Of a stretch of DNA of 64,000 nucleotides, positions 25,235 through 36,499 are shown piece by piece. Every line of letters begins with the position of its first letter. Position 1 is the stretch's first letter. The stretch spans positions 35,117,516 to 35,181,515 of the forward strand of contig NC_052615.1 in NCBI RefSeq assembly GCF_016545825.1. Direction: 5' to 3'. The translations under genes and the position numbers were made by a program. Origin of the DNA: Eucalyptus grandis. Its lineage: Eukaryota > Streptophyta > Magnoliopsida > Myrtales > Myrtaceae. Below the pieces are notes generated by a model that saw only the letters and a list, made by a program, of their open reading frames with translations, was not told the origin of the DNA and searched no databases.

Positions 25235-25420
25235 ATGGTTGCTCGACAGACTCTCCTGCATATAGCAATGGAACAGAATATTGCACTGTCGGATCATGTC
25301 AGGCACAGAATCATGGATGATGCGGACCCGAGTCAACGCGCTAATGAAAACTTGCATCGGGGGTTACTTGTTTATGAAGCATTGGATTGGGAGGAAAGTG
25401 CGCCATTCCTTGAGGATTGA
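25235..25420 (+). CDS. Unassigned 61-codon ORF, possible exon remnant
   Basis: The open frame starts at an ATG at 25235 and stops at 25420. An acceptor-like sequence (TTCTGACAG, ending near 25212) lies just upstream. The protein is acidic, ends DWEESAPFLED, and is balanced in composition rather than low complexity. I do not recognise it. It follows the accA relic by 170 bp and may be a captured or decayed last exon; it may equally be chance. Confidence 0.3.
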   Translation: MVARQTLLHIAMEQNIALSDHVRHRIMDDADPSQRANENLHRGLLVYEALDWEESAPFLED

Positions 25421-25808
25421 ACTAGGAAAGTAAAAGAAAGTGGCCTTTCTTCCTTGAGTATTAATTACATTGCTTTATTCTGTGTTATGGCTGTCTTCTT
25501 CCCTGTCTTCTTGGTAAAGACTTGTCATGTGTTGTTGCCCTGAAAGAGACTGATGTTGCCCCGCCTTTTTCTTCACTTTTTGCCCACGGCCTCCTATTGG
25601 AGGCTTTTCCCAATAATGTACTATTTATCCTCATTATTATATATATTAAAATATAATTATCCTGGTGCCGACTTTTTCTATTTTGTCTATACCCAACTTT
25701 TCTTTTTTTGGTCGGAAGTCTATACCCAACTTACAAGTCTCAAACGTCATGATGCCCCAATTTTTGGAAATTCCCTAGAACACGTATGCATTATTTATAT
25801 TAGAATTA

Positions 25809-26175
25809 TGATTAATATCATCAAAAATTCCAAATAGGTACATTTGTAACAAGTTTATTTATAACTAATTTTTTACCATTAAAAATATAAATTGTTACAT
25901 TTATGACAAATTTATCATATGTTAGTTTCCGTTAAATTAGATTAATATTACGAAAAATCAAAACCGATATACCCAAATGACAAATAGATGGTAAAACCTC
26001 AAATTTGTATACTCGTTAATAGTCACGTGTCATTCAACTCGATAATTTAATGGTAAAATTGAATGGAAAATAATGGAGGGTACATTCATCACAGGTGTAG
26101 TAGTTGAGGATTAAATTAATTGGGACTAAATTTGTCATGGATGTATCAATTTTAGATTTTTCATGGTATTAACCC
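25809..26175. mobile_element. Mutator-like MITE
   Basis: A 367-bp element with near-identical 9-bp flanking repeats, TTAGAATTA (25800-25808) and TTATAATTA (26176-26184). The terminal inverted repeats are imperfect: TGATTAATATCATC at the left against the reverse complement of GATGGTATTAACCC at the right. It carries no coding frame. Confidence 0.7.
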
Positions 26176-26257
26176 TTATAATTATTGTGACCCCACTAAA
26201 AGGAGAAAGAAACTTAAAGAAAATAAAAAACAAAAATACACTAATATAGCATCTCTT

Positions 26258-26964
26258 GGGCTCGTTTGGTTCAACTTTGAGGAAATGCAAAGCCATTTCC
26301 CCAAGTATCCTTGAGTGAACGGACATTCTGTGAAGGCAAGTGTGTTTGGAAGTGTATATTTTGCAAAACAATTTTCAGGTGAAAAGAAAAGAAAAGAAAA
26401 GGGAGGAGGAGATGCAGTTGCGTGATCATGGGAGAGTGGCTGATGGCGGTGGTGCTAGTGGTGGTGGTGATGGTGGGGAGGCGGTTCGCCTGAGGTCGCC
26501 GACCTCAAGCGACACCTTGGGTCGCGCAACCCAGTCGCCTGGGTTGCATCGACCTCAGGTGATGCCCTGGGTCACTCGACCTCAGGCGGCAGTGCCTGGA
26601 TCGCGCGACCTAAGCGACGCCCAAGGTCGCCTGACCTCAAGCCACCTAGCTTGAGGTTGCGCGACCTCAAGCAAGGCTTCCCAATGGCCAAATCTGGCCC
26701 CCCGGCAGCCAAGCGCTGCCCACCGCGAAGAAGAAGATGAACGGTGAAGAAGATGGGTGGAGAAGAAGACGATGAACAGTGACTTGGAATTGCATCTCCA
26801 AAATGCCAATGCTCAAAGCAGTCCCTCCCTAGCATTGAGCTTTCAGCATTGGGAATGCTAGCATTAGACAAATGAGCATTCAAAAACACATACCAAACAC
26901 AAAATATTTTCCCCAAGGGGCTGGGGTCCAAAACCCCTTGGGAAAGCCGAACCAAACGAGGCCC
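26258..26964. mobile_element. MITE with GGGCTCGTTTGGTTC ends and GC-rich core
   Basis: The left end GGGCTCGTTTGGTTC (26258-26272) pairs with GAACCAAACGAGGCCC at the right end (about 26949-26964), allowing one extra base. TCTT flanks both sides (26254-26257 and 26965-26968). The core at 26440-26700 is a diverged minisatellite of GACCTCAAGCGACACC/GGTCGC-type units. Frames seen here (for example 26985-26572 minus) are by-products of that repeat. The end sequence resembles PIF/Harbinger or hAT MITE ends; the flanking repeat is too short to decide. Confidence 0.7.
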
Positions 26965-29039
26965 TCTTATCCAATATGAAGTCAAAAATTAATTTGGAAA
27001 ATATTTTCCTAAAAATGATTGCTTATATCACCTATAAATACGAACAAATGAAAATATTTAGACTCAAATTGCTATCAATAATAAAAATATTTTTTATTGA
27101 CTAATTATTTTTAAGCGATCAATTTCAAGAAAATATTCTCTAAATCATTCATTTTGTATGAAACAAAGAGAGCCTCAATGTTTCAAGCAATTTAAAGAGG
27201 ATCGAGCATGCAAATTTCCAAAATGTATTGAGCGTGCTCGAGCAAGGTTTGATCTGCCCATTCGATTTACGACCAATAAATGTGCTACATGCGGATGAAT
27301 TCTACTAATCTTTTTTTTGTTTTGGCACGCTTTAGACGCGTGTAACTAAAACACATCAACACCTTACATCTATTGACACGATGCGTTTTAAATGTAGTTA
27401 GACATGTTAGTGCAGAAAGGTCGTAATTTTTTAAAATACGCCAAGCATGTTATATCTCGACCTATTTACCAATCGCGTCACAGTCGAATTTCGAGTTCAG
27501 GGCCAGGGAAAGAAGACAGTGCGTTCGGCTTGAATCCGACGCGAAGCGATTGTGACGCCGCATGATTATGATACGAAACTAGAAACTGCCCCTCCCGTTC
27601 TACTCGAAAAGGCAGGGGTCACCACTAACGACAACTCTACATTGCTTGATATTATTAATTTAGTTTTCATTCTTTTCTTCTTCTTCTTCTTCTTCTTCTT
27701 CTTCTTTTTTCTGATTTTACGAAACGCTCGTTAATATAACGCTGGCGAAAGTGTTTCATCCCCTTATATCGTTGCCCTCACCGATGCAATCAACACGCTC
27801 TGGCCCTGCAAACCGGTCGACTGAAGTAAATGCAAGGAGAAGATGAGCACCAAAGAGACAAACTTCAAAGAAGAAAATGTACTGCGAGAGAGAGAGTAAA
27901 ATGAAAAAATCGAAGCTTTCAATGCTGTAAAATTTTATGTCAATTTGGCTTCGATTATTTAAAAAAAAGAAAAAAATTCAAATAAGATTATAAAGTGAGC
28001 TTTTTTTTTTTTTTTTTTTTCAAAAGATGGCTCAAAATGAATATTGCTCGAATAAGACCTATATGTAGGTCTGACATTCCAGTTTCCAAATCATAATGAA
28101 GAGCATTTTCGTTCATGGGCTTTTTTTTTTTTTTTTTTTTTTTTTTTGGGTTCTCAAGGCCCGCTCGAGGAAGCCATTGTAACAGTCGAATCTTTACACC
28201 CGACTCTCAAAACGCCGAATTACAAAAGACAACAAGAAATACTAATTGACACAGAGGACCCGGATCCTAATGACGTTTGGCTATTCAAGTTGAGCAATGG
28301 CTGGTTAGAATTTTGCCGGCGAACCGAGAACTCAGCAGGACTCAATGATCTAACCAACCACGCCTTCGATTCCCGAAAGGCGCGACGAAGTCCCGGTAGG
28401 ACACTCCATAAGGCCGACGACGAGGTCGGCATTACAGGACCTGCAATCCAATGCATTTCCTCATTCCCTCGTTCCGTGAAGCTCCCCATTGTGGACGTGA
28501 GAAGTGAATAGTCCCAACGCTGGGACATCACGCAGAGTTGCTGAATCCTTGTTGCATTGTTTCTCGAATCAGTGTCCTAAAATTTTCAGAAAACCCAACT
28601 TCTCGGTTACATAGTGATAAGGCTGTTTGCTTGTTTCAGTGCTTTATGTAAATCATAAGAGTTCAAGAACTGAAGGCAGATAAATTAAGAGAAAACTTAG
28701 AACCGGCGGAGGAACGCAACAGAGAATGATTGAACTGAGTGGGTCCAGCGCCTAGGAGGAACTTATCATATAACCCGAACGGAAGATTTCCAATGAGAAT
28801 CGGAGACGCGAAGATGTTCACACGTTCCAGAACAATAATCTGAGAAAAAGAAGAGAGTAAACAAGAAATGAAAAAATAGAGGCAAAAGTCTCTGGACGAA
28901 AATGCCCCCAATCATAGATTGGAAAATGGCATGTGATAAGCATGTGCTTCATTAGACCCCAGTTTGAAATAGAGTTAATCACTTTAGTCCTTTATCTGAG
29001 ATGATATTCATTTTGATCCTTTTTTTGAGTAAATGAGTT
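26965..29039. other. Gene-poor spacer with poly-T tracts and a TTC microsatellite
   Basis: Holds a (TTC)n repeat at about 27675-27710 and two long poly-T runs near 28000-28020 and 28120-28147. A 120-codon frame at 28146-28511 on the plus strand and an overlapping minus frame at 28531-28220 have no domain I recognise. The poly-T could mark the tail of a minus-strand retroposed transcript, but I found no flanking duplication. Confidence 0.4.
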
Positions 29040-29047
29040 CACTTTAG

Positions 29048-29612
29048 TAGGGGTGTGCAAAATACCCGAGAACCGCCCGATCGCTCGGAATCGGACCGAA
29101 CCGCCCTAACCGGCGGTTCTTGAGGGAACCGGACCGATTCCCTGTTCCACTTATGGGAACCGGTGGGTACCGGTCCTGTTCCCCTGCCCCATGGGTGGAT
29201 CCACCCGCCCGCCCATTCCGGACCGAACCGGAACCTTTTTAATATTAAAAAAAATTACTAAAAGAAACCCTAGATCTCACTCACTCCCTTCGTCTTCGGC
29301 CCTAATCCTATCACCATTTTGCTACGTTTACTTCTCCCACCGTCCCATCTCCACGTACTTAAATTTGGTTTTTCTTTCTTTAGTTTGCTTTGATGTCACG
29401 TAGTCGTTTTATGTTGAAAACCAAAATTGTTTTCGCGTCAAGATCGGTTCCATGGATCCACCCTGGGAACCGGATCGATCGACGGTCCTGGTTCCCTAGG
29501 TGATCCATGCAACAAACGGGTGGATCCCGATTCCAATTTTTCGGAACCGGTCCTTAGTGGGCGGTTCCCGGTTCTAGGTCGGGAACCCCCGCCCGGACCA
29601 TGCACACCCCTA
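29048..29612. mobile_element. hAT-like MITE, TAGGGGTGTGCA ends
   Basis: A 565-bp element with 12-bp perfect terminal inverted repeats, TAGGGGTGTGCA at 29048-29059 and its complement at 29601-29612. Flanking 8-bp repeats CACTTTAG (29040-29047) and CACTTCAG (29613-29620) differ at one base. The ends are GC-rich with many GGAACCGG/CCGGTTCC motifs and the middle is AT-rich. No transposase is encoded. Confidence 0.88.
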
Positions 29613-29620
29613 CACTTCAG

Positions 29621-30360
29621 ATCCTTACCTATTAAAATAAATATTTTTCTAAAAATGATAACTTGAAATAATTAATTGATGGAGAACGTTTTCGTCATCA
29701 ACAATAATTTACTTCTATACATTTTCGTAGATAGTGAAAATCCATTTCATTCATTTGTGTCTATAAACTATCCAAGCAATCATTTCAAATTATTCATTTC
29801 CTGCAAAAAAAAAAAAAATGAAGCATTTATTTTGTACATATTTCACGTAAGATTTCGTTTGCGTGGTTAAGGGGGCTAATTGAAATATCATCGATCGCCT
29901 TTTTAAGAAGGCTTTCAATATCAACATAAAGTTCATTTATGGTACATTTAGTTCAGTTTTCCCAAAAGTAAAAAATCTCTAGAAGTTATTTGTGTCAAAG
30001 TTGAAACGTTTGGTCCAACATTTTCAAAGGTTTTTGACAACTAAGTAATTTATTTATTTTTTTCTCTTCCTTTTATTTTTACTTCTAAACTACTTTACAA
30101 AAAACACACTAAAAATCCATTTAATCAAACAGTATATACTTTAAGCAAATGCACCTCAGGTCAATTTGCATTTCCCCAAATATCTCTCAAATACTCTGTA
30201 TTTCGGTTTGATAAAGCTCAATCGTGCTACCGTTACTCCATGAGAAAATCCGAGCTGGAGCTCCACTAATTCAATCTAGAAAAAACAAAAAACAAAAAAC
30301 AAAAAGAAAAGAAGAGAAAGCCGCTTCTCGCCCTCAAAAGTCAAGATTCTCACCCTGCAA
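29621..30360. other. Spacer upstream of the helicase gene
   Basis: AT-rich, no gene or repeat that I can support; the last part is the helicase promoter. Confidence 0.45.
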
Positions 30361-30364
30361 GGTC

Positions 30365-30372
30365 TATAAATA
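30365..30372 (+). promoter_or_regulatory. TATA box of the DHH1-type helicase gene
   Basis: TATAAATA lies about 760 bp before the start codon and just ahead of a long C/T-rich leader, the usual plant arrangement. The leader from about 30.4 to 31.13 kb may itself contain an intron, which I could not fix. Confidence 0.5.
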
Positions 30373-31129
30373 CTCCCCCCAAGGGACCATTTCATAAATA
30401 CACAAAAATCGAGGGACCTCTCCGCAAACAACTCTCTGATCGCTCTCAACGACCTACGCCGCCGGAGAAGGAAAGAAAGCCAGAAGAAAACCGCCTCTAC
30501 CCCCAACCCGATCCATCGTTATCTCCGCCATCGTCGTCACCGCCATCATTTCGAGCTCTCCCGCAGGCAGAAACGCTTCCCTGGAAAAGATCATGAGCAA
30601 TCGTTCCGCCACGCGCTGACACGCGCCGCTCTCTCCCTCCTCCTCCGCCGCACCGCCGCCGCGTCGCCGCCGCCGCCACCGCTCCGATCCTCGGGCATTT
30701 GCCCTAGATCTGTAAAAATACTCTTTGTTTTTCTCTCTTGCTCTCGCGGACCGCGATTCTCTTCAAAACCTTGCTCCTCCGTCGCAGGCGGATCGTCCCC
30801 TAGGGTTTCGCAATCGCCCGCGTGTTCGTTGGAAGTCGGTAACCTCTTTTTGTACCCACGGTTTCCGCCTCCCAATCGACCCCGCGCGCTGCCCCGTTCG
30901 TCCCCCCTCAAACCCTAGAAGCTTTAACGGGGTTCCGTTTCGTGTCTGTATAGGGCGCGGTCGTTCGGTTTTGCAGATTTTTCTTCGGTTTTTTTTTTGT
31001 TGTTGCTTGTCTTCTCGCAAACAGAGGAGCGTTAGGTTGTAGTCTTGGTTCGTTCGCAGTTTGTGTATACAGGAAAGGTTGTAGTTGTTACTTGTTAGGT
31101 TTTCTGTTTTAGTGGATTCGTGGTTAGCG

Positions 31130-34100
31130 ATGATGAACAATAGAGCTAGGTATCCGCCGGGGATCGGCGCCGGCAGGGGCGTGAACGCAGGCCCCGCATT
31201 CCAGTCGAGGGCGCCTCAGCCGCAGTATGTGCAGAGAGGCCAGTTAGGACAGCTACCGCAGTATCAGCAGAATCACCACCAACAGCAGCCGCAGCAGCAT
31301 CATCAGCAGCATCACCAGCAGAATCAGCAGCAGCATCATCAGCAGCAGCAGCAGCATCAGCACCAGCAGCATCAGCAGTGGCTTAGGAGAACTCAATTAG
31401 GAAGCGCAGACTCGACAGTCGATGAGGTCGAGAAGACGGTGCAGTCGGAGGCCATTGATTCGAGGTGCCATTATACTTGCTACAATGCACATGTGCTTGT
31501 GTGTATTAGTTATGAGTGTTCGTTGTGTTCGTAGAGGTTAGATTATGAGTGGAATACGTCGATTAGTTGTGTTGTTGATGATTTTGCAGTCGAAAGTGAA
31601 TGTCTTGCAACTCGTGTTTGCCTTTGTTGACCTCGCCATGACATTGTTATAGGCATTGATGCTTGCGTATGCCACCGGTTGCTTACTTTAGGTTGACGCA
31701 TTTTGAGTTCCCATGTGTGGAAACTTCGGGAACTTCAATTCAAGAATTTAAGTGTTGTATACGTCATTAGTCTGATCTTTTGTAGGAACTTACCTTAATA
31801 ACGAGCTTGCAAAATTATGATGGTTATAGAAAAAAATTGAAGACTTGATCAATTGAATATCGTGTCAAGGCACCTTGGTTTCTTCATATGTTGACTTCTG
31901 TGAAGTGCCTTTCTTTGCACAGCTGATAATCATAGAACAACCTGGAGTAATTTACTGACAATACTTATTTTTCCGCCTTTGCGTTATGCTTCTCAATTTT
32001 TCTTAATATTCCGAACAAAAACTTCATTCCTTAAAAGGATTTAATTCTTTACCTCTCAATGAAGGATTCCATTAGCATCTATTGCAAAAAGTCATGCACA
32101 CGATATGTTTGTATGATAGAGTGAAGTGGAGTTTAGGGAAGTTCACGAATTACCTATTTTGGTAGAGAGATCGTTTTCTCATTGGTTACCTAACTTATGT
32201 TACAATGTGAAAATGGGTCTTTCAACAGGAAATTTATGATGATTTAACCTTATTTCTTGGAAGTTTCTTTTTAATCGACTAGTTGAAGTTTATTTGGCCG
32301 ATCTTTGGAATTTTGCCAATATGCTTATATTTATACCATTTTTGAAATTTTTCCCCACCAATAGCAGGAATGCTTTCTGTGTACGCATGCTTGTTCTTCT
32401 TGCATTATTGATATTTTCATCTCACTAGCTCATTGTTTTATACTGACATTTAATTCTTTTCCCTCTAGTTCACAAGATTGGAAGGCAAGACTAAAGATAC
32501 CACCACCTGATACGCGCTACAGGACAGAGGTATGAGGCACATATCAGCCCGGGAATGGCAATTGTTTAAGTTACTTATAAATTTAAATATGTTTGATTAT
32601 TCTTAGAAGTTGAAAATGACTAGTTATGAGAACTTTAAATGTTCATGTGTTTAAAGCATGGTGAGAGGAGAACTCATTGTTGTACTTGTGCTTGACGGAT
32701 ACTGGTGTTTGGCTTGTGCCATCAGCTAAGATGTGACTTTTTTTTGTCATAAAATTTGGTCGCCCCATCTCTCTCTCTCTCTCTCTCTCATGTGCACATG
32801 CAGTGCCCACACACATATCCACCCATTTTGCTGTAGCGGCAGCTTGAATTTTTCAAGGCTGCAGTTTACAGTAAAGATTGATATTGATGACAAATAGACT
32901 TTTGGAAATTTTTGGGGATTGGAGGGAGCATAGTTACTCTATTGCTGCGAACAATATGATACTCTCATTTGGTAATTTTTAGTAGCTGTTATTGTCAAAC
33001 AATTTAAGGAGCTGTCATTTATTGTCTAAAGCTGATAGCAATACACCCTTCTTGCTTATTCTTTTCAGTTCATGCAGTGTGTCCTCATTTTTCTATTTAA
33101 CTTTAACAAATTCGGTACTAGTAATGGACCCTGAATACTCGGTTTTGATGTTCCTCTGACTTGTTCGTGTGAGATGAAATGAACGGATGGTTAGGAAATC
33201 TGTGACAGAAGATGTTTTCATTATTAATTTGGATATGTTAGATTCCATGTTGAAAGGCTTTATCTCTTAACTTCTGAATTTGACACCAGGATGTGACAGC
33301 AACTAAAGGAAACGAATTTGAGGATTACTTTCTGAAGCGCGAGCTCCTTATGGGTATTTATGAGAAAGGATTTGAAAGACCTTCTCCTATCCAGGAAGAA
33401 AGCATTCCAATTGCTCTAACTGGTAGTGACATTCTTGCTCGAGCTAAAAATGGAACTGGAAAAACTGCTGCATTCTGCGTTCCTGCCTTGGAAAAGATTG
33501 ATCAAGATAACAATGTTATTCAAGGTTTGTGTTGTATCTTGTTCTACATTATTTTGGATAGTATGTGAAACTTGTAATGTTATTCAGTTGTATTGCTGCT
33601 CTAACTGCTTGCCAGTTAGTCATCTAGTTACTCGCATTATTTGATGCAGTTGCTTGTGACATATGTGACAACTCTTTAATTTTATGTAGTTGTCATACTC
33701 GTTCCTACTCGAGAATTGGCTCTTCAGACGTCACAAGTATGTAAGGAGCTTGGGAAGCACTTGCAAATTCAAGTGATGGTGACCACTGGTGGAACCAGCT
33801 TAAAGGATGATATTATGCGTTTGTATCAACCTGTTCATTTACTTGTTGGAACACCTGGGAGAATCTTGGATCTTGCAAAGAAGGGAGTGTGCATATTGAA
33901 AGATTGTTCAATGCTTGTTATGGATGAGGTAATAATCTGCTGATCTATCTAGCTTGGTGATTTGCGTTGCCATTAAAGTTCAGATTTCAGTTATATTTTA
34001 TGAAAGTTCCATTCGTGGGATATTAATTCTTTTCCATAACTCTTTTTTTAATGCCAATTGTGCTGCTCAAGCTGCTAAGCTATGTGTGCTCTTGTTCTAA

Positions 34101-35726
34101 AATAATTTGTTTGTGTCGGGGAGGCGGGTTGTTCTCCTTGTTCATTTCATTCCTTTTTAAATTAAAATGGAATCCTTCGTTGTTGCTAAGCTATTCAAAT
34201 TTTCACCTATAGAAATTGAATTCCAAAGATCTAATGTATGTGCATCTATGTATTTCAGGCTGATAAGCTTTTGTCACCAGAATTTCAACCATCAGTGGAG
34301 CAGCTGATTCGGTTTTTGCCAGGCAATCGTCAAATTTTGATGTATTCGGCCACATTTCCTGTTACTGTGAAGGATTTCAAGGATAGATATTTGCAGAAAC
34401 CTTATGTTATTAACCTTATGGATGAGCTCACACTGAAAGGTATTACTCAATTTTATGCTTTTGTTGAAGAACGGCAGAAGGTGCATTGTCTCAACACACT
34501 ATTCTCAAAGGTTTGTTTTAATAGCTGATGATTCAAGAAATTTTCCCTATTATGATTTGGACCATTTGTGACAAAGACATTGTTCTATCTCTAGCTTCAA
34601 ATCAACCAATCAATCATTTTTTGCAACTCGGTCAATCGGGTGGAGCTTTTAGCCAAGAAAATAACCGAACTTGGCTACTCTTGCTTCTACATTCATGCCA
34701 AGATGCTGCAAGACCATCGGAACAGAGTTTTTCATGACTTCCGTAATGGTGCCTGCAGGAATCTTGTTTGTACTGGTATGTATTGGTGTGTCCTGTTGGT
34801 TACTTTGTGGTACTTTTTACCATGGATGTGCAAGCCGGTCTGTTTGTACTTGTCATGCAAATTGTTACAAATTGAATCTCTACATTTTTCTTCAATTTAT
34901 CACATTAAAGTAGCATAAGTATCTTCAGCTTCATCTGGGTTTGTGTTTTTTCTCTCTTCCTTGTTTTGAGCAGGGTATTGGGTGCAAGCTGTTATTTTCT
35001 TACTGTAGGTTTTAGGATTTAGTTGTCTGTTTGTGATTTGATGTTTATACTTGAGTACCAGTCGGCTGCTAGGAATTTGATTACAGTATAGTTTCTGTAC
35101 ATCCAAGGTATTACACACTTTTAGAGGCAAAAAATTTATAGTTATTTGAGAGATTTGGCTTTTGATGGTTAATTTATGCCGCTCTTCTTTGGTGGTTCTT
35201 GGGGTGGTGTGATTGTATGGTGGCATCGATATGTTTCTTCATTGAAATAATTGCATGCATATTCTTTTACTTCTCTAGTCACATCTGATGAACTTTTTCC
35301 TTTGTATTTGGTAACATTGCAGATCTATTCACTAGGGGTATTGACATTCAAGCTGTGAATGTCGTTATTAACTTTGATTTCCCCAAGAACTCTGAAACTT
35401 ACTTGCACAGGGTAATGTTGGGAGACTCTCTCTGTCTGTCTGTCTCTCTCTGCGTTAATGTGAAGCATCATGAGTTCTCTTGGTTTCATGTGCAGGTTGG
35501 TCGTTCAGGAAGATTTGGCCACCTAGGTTTGGCTGTCAATCTTATCACATATGAGGATCGCTTCAACTTGTACGCATTTCATTCCCTCATCTGTCTGGAA
35601 TTGCTAGCCAAATGGTTACTGATAATTTGCCTAAATTGTTCCTACAGGTATAGGATTGAGCAAGAACTTGGAACTGAGATAAAACAGATTCCTCCACATA
35701 TTGATCAGGCAATATATTGTCGGTGA
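31130..35726 (+). CDS. RH8: DEAD-box RNA helicase of the DHH1/DDX6 group (RH6/RH8/RH12 type)
   Basis: Nine coding exons: 31130-31464, 32469-32529, 33290-33524, 33690-33928, 34259-34510, 34595-34775, 35323-35411, 35496-35569 and 35648-35726, giving 514 aa with all phases closing. The N-terminal 110 residues are rich in Gln and His (CAG/CAT repeats at 31259-31380). The helicase core follows: Q motif near residue 167, AKNGTGKT at 184-191, [16 protein letters not shown] at 289-292 (split by an intron), SAT at 320-322 and [10 protein letters not shown] near the end. Members promote mRNA decapping and translational repression in P-bodies; the yeast homologue is Dhh1. A probable 3' UTR intron runs from 35766 to 36353. 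The numbered symbol is a best guess among close plant paralogues. Confidence 0.93.
31259..31380 (+). repeat. CAG/CAT triplet-rich tract coding poly-Gln/His
   Basis: Exon 1 of the helicase contains a run of CAG, CAA, CAT and CAC codons coding Gln and His. It is probably length-variable between individuals and forms a disordered tail. Confidence 0.9.
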
Positions 35727-36499
35727 TATATGGGGAAATCTTGGTGCAGTACCGACGTGGAAATGGTGAGTGATGGTCGAGATTTATTGCCTTCTCTTTT
35801 TGATGTTTTATTTAAGAAGAGCATTTATCGATAGAAGAATCGTCAAGATTCATGCTTCTTATCTGTTACTGATGCTATGATACCTACTCTTCTTTTAGTG
35901 GGTATTATCATGTGAACTATTTTGGCGGTGATGTTGATGTGAAATTTCAACACATTGCTTGAATTGTTCTCATGTAGGTAATCTTTTTTTTTTGCTCTAA
36001 CTTTGGTCTGAGGGTACCTTCATTCATCACTTGCAAGAATAAGGTTCTGTGTCTTTGTACAAAGCGAGAGAGTTTTCATTGATCATTGGTTGGTAGTCAT
36101 GGAATGTGCTCGAATGATTACATTTTCTTCTTACAGCACAGTGCATGGTTTTCTGTCCATTGTGTTTTTTCCTTTTTAATATTATTACGAGATTTGTTAA
36201 GTATCAATTGGTAACCTCAATTTTTACAAGTTGACAGATGTACATGCGCTTACATATGTATAGCATGAATTGGACTAATCCAAATAAGATTTTGTCGTAT
36301 GCCCGTTTCAATTATTATTAACACGTTGCTGATGTCACTTCTCCTGGTTTCAGGGTCACTGAAGCTGCCCGATTCAATAAGTGGGCGCGGGCGCGGGCTG
36401 CTTTCGGAGGGTAAATTGTGAGGGATTTAATATGAGGAGAGACATTTTGGTGGACGCCCAAATATGAGTGTTAAGAATGGTTTTAATGGTGTCTGGATT

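Noticed and set aside
26340..26985. Several 75-137 codon ORFs
   Set aside because: All lie within the GC-rich core of the MITE at 26258-26964 and reflect its repeats.
28146..28531. Overlapping plus and minus ORFs
   Set aside because: No recognisable product, and the plus-strand frame begins at the poly-T tract without an ATG.
30591..30911. 106-codon minus-strand ORF over the helicase leader
   Set aside because: Low-complexity antisense of a GC-rich 5' UTR.
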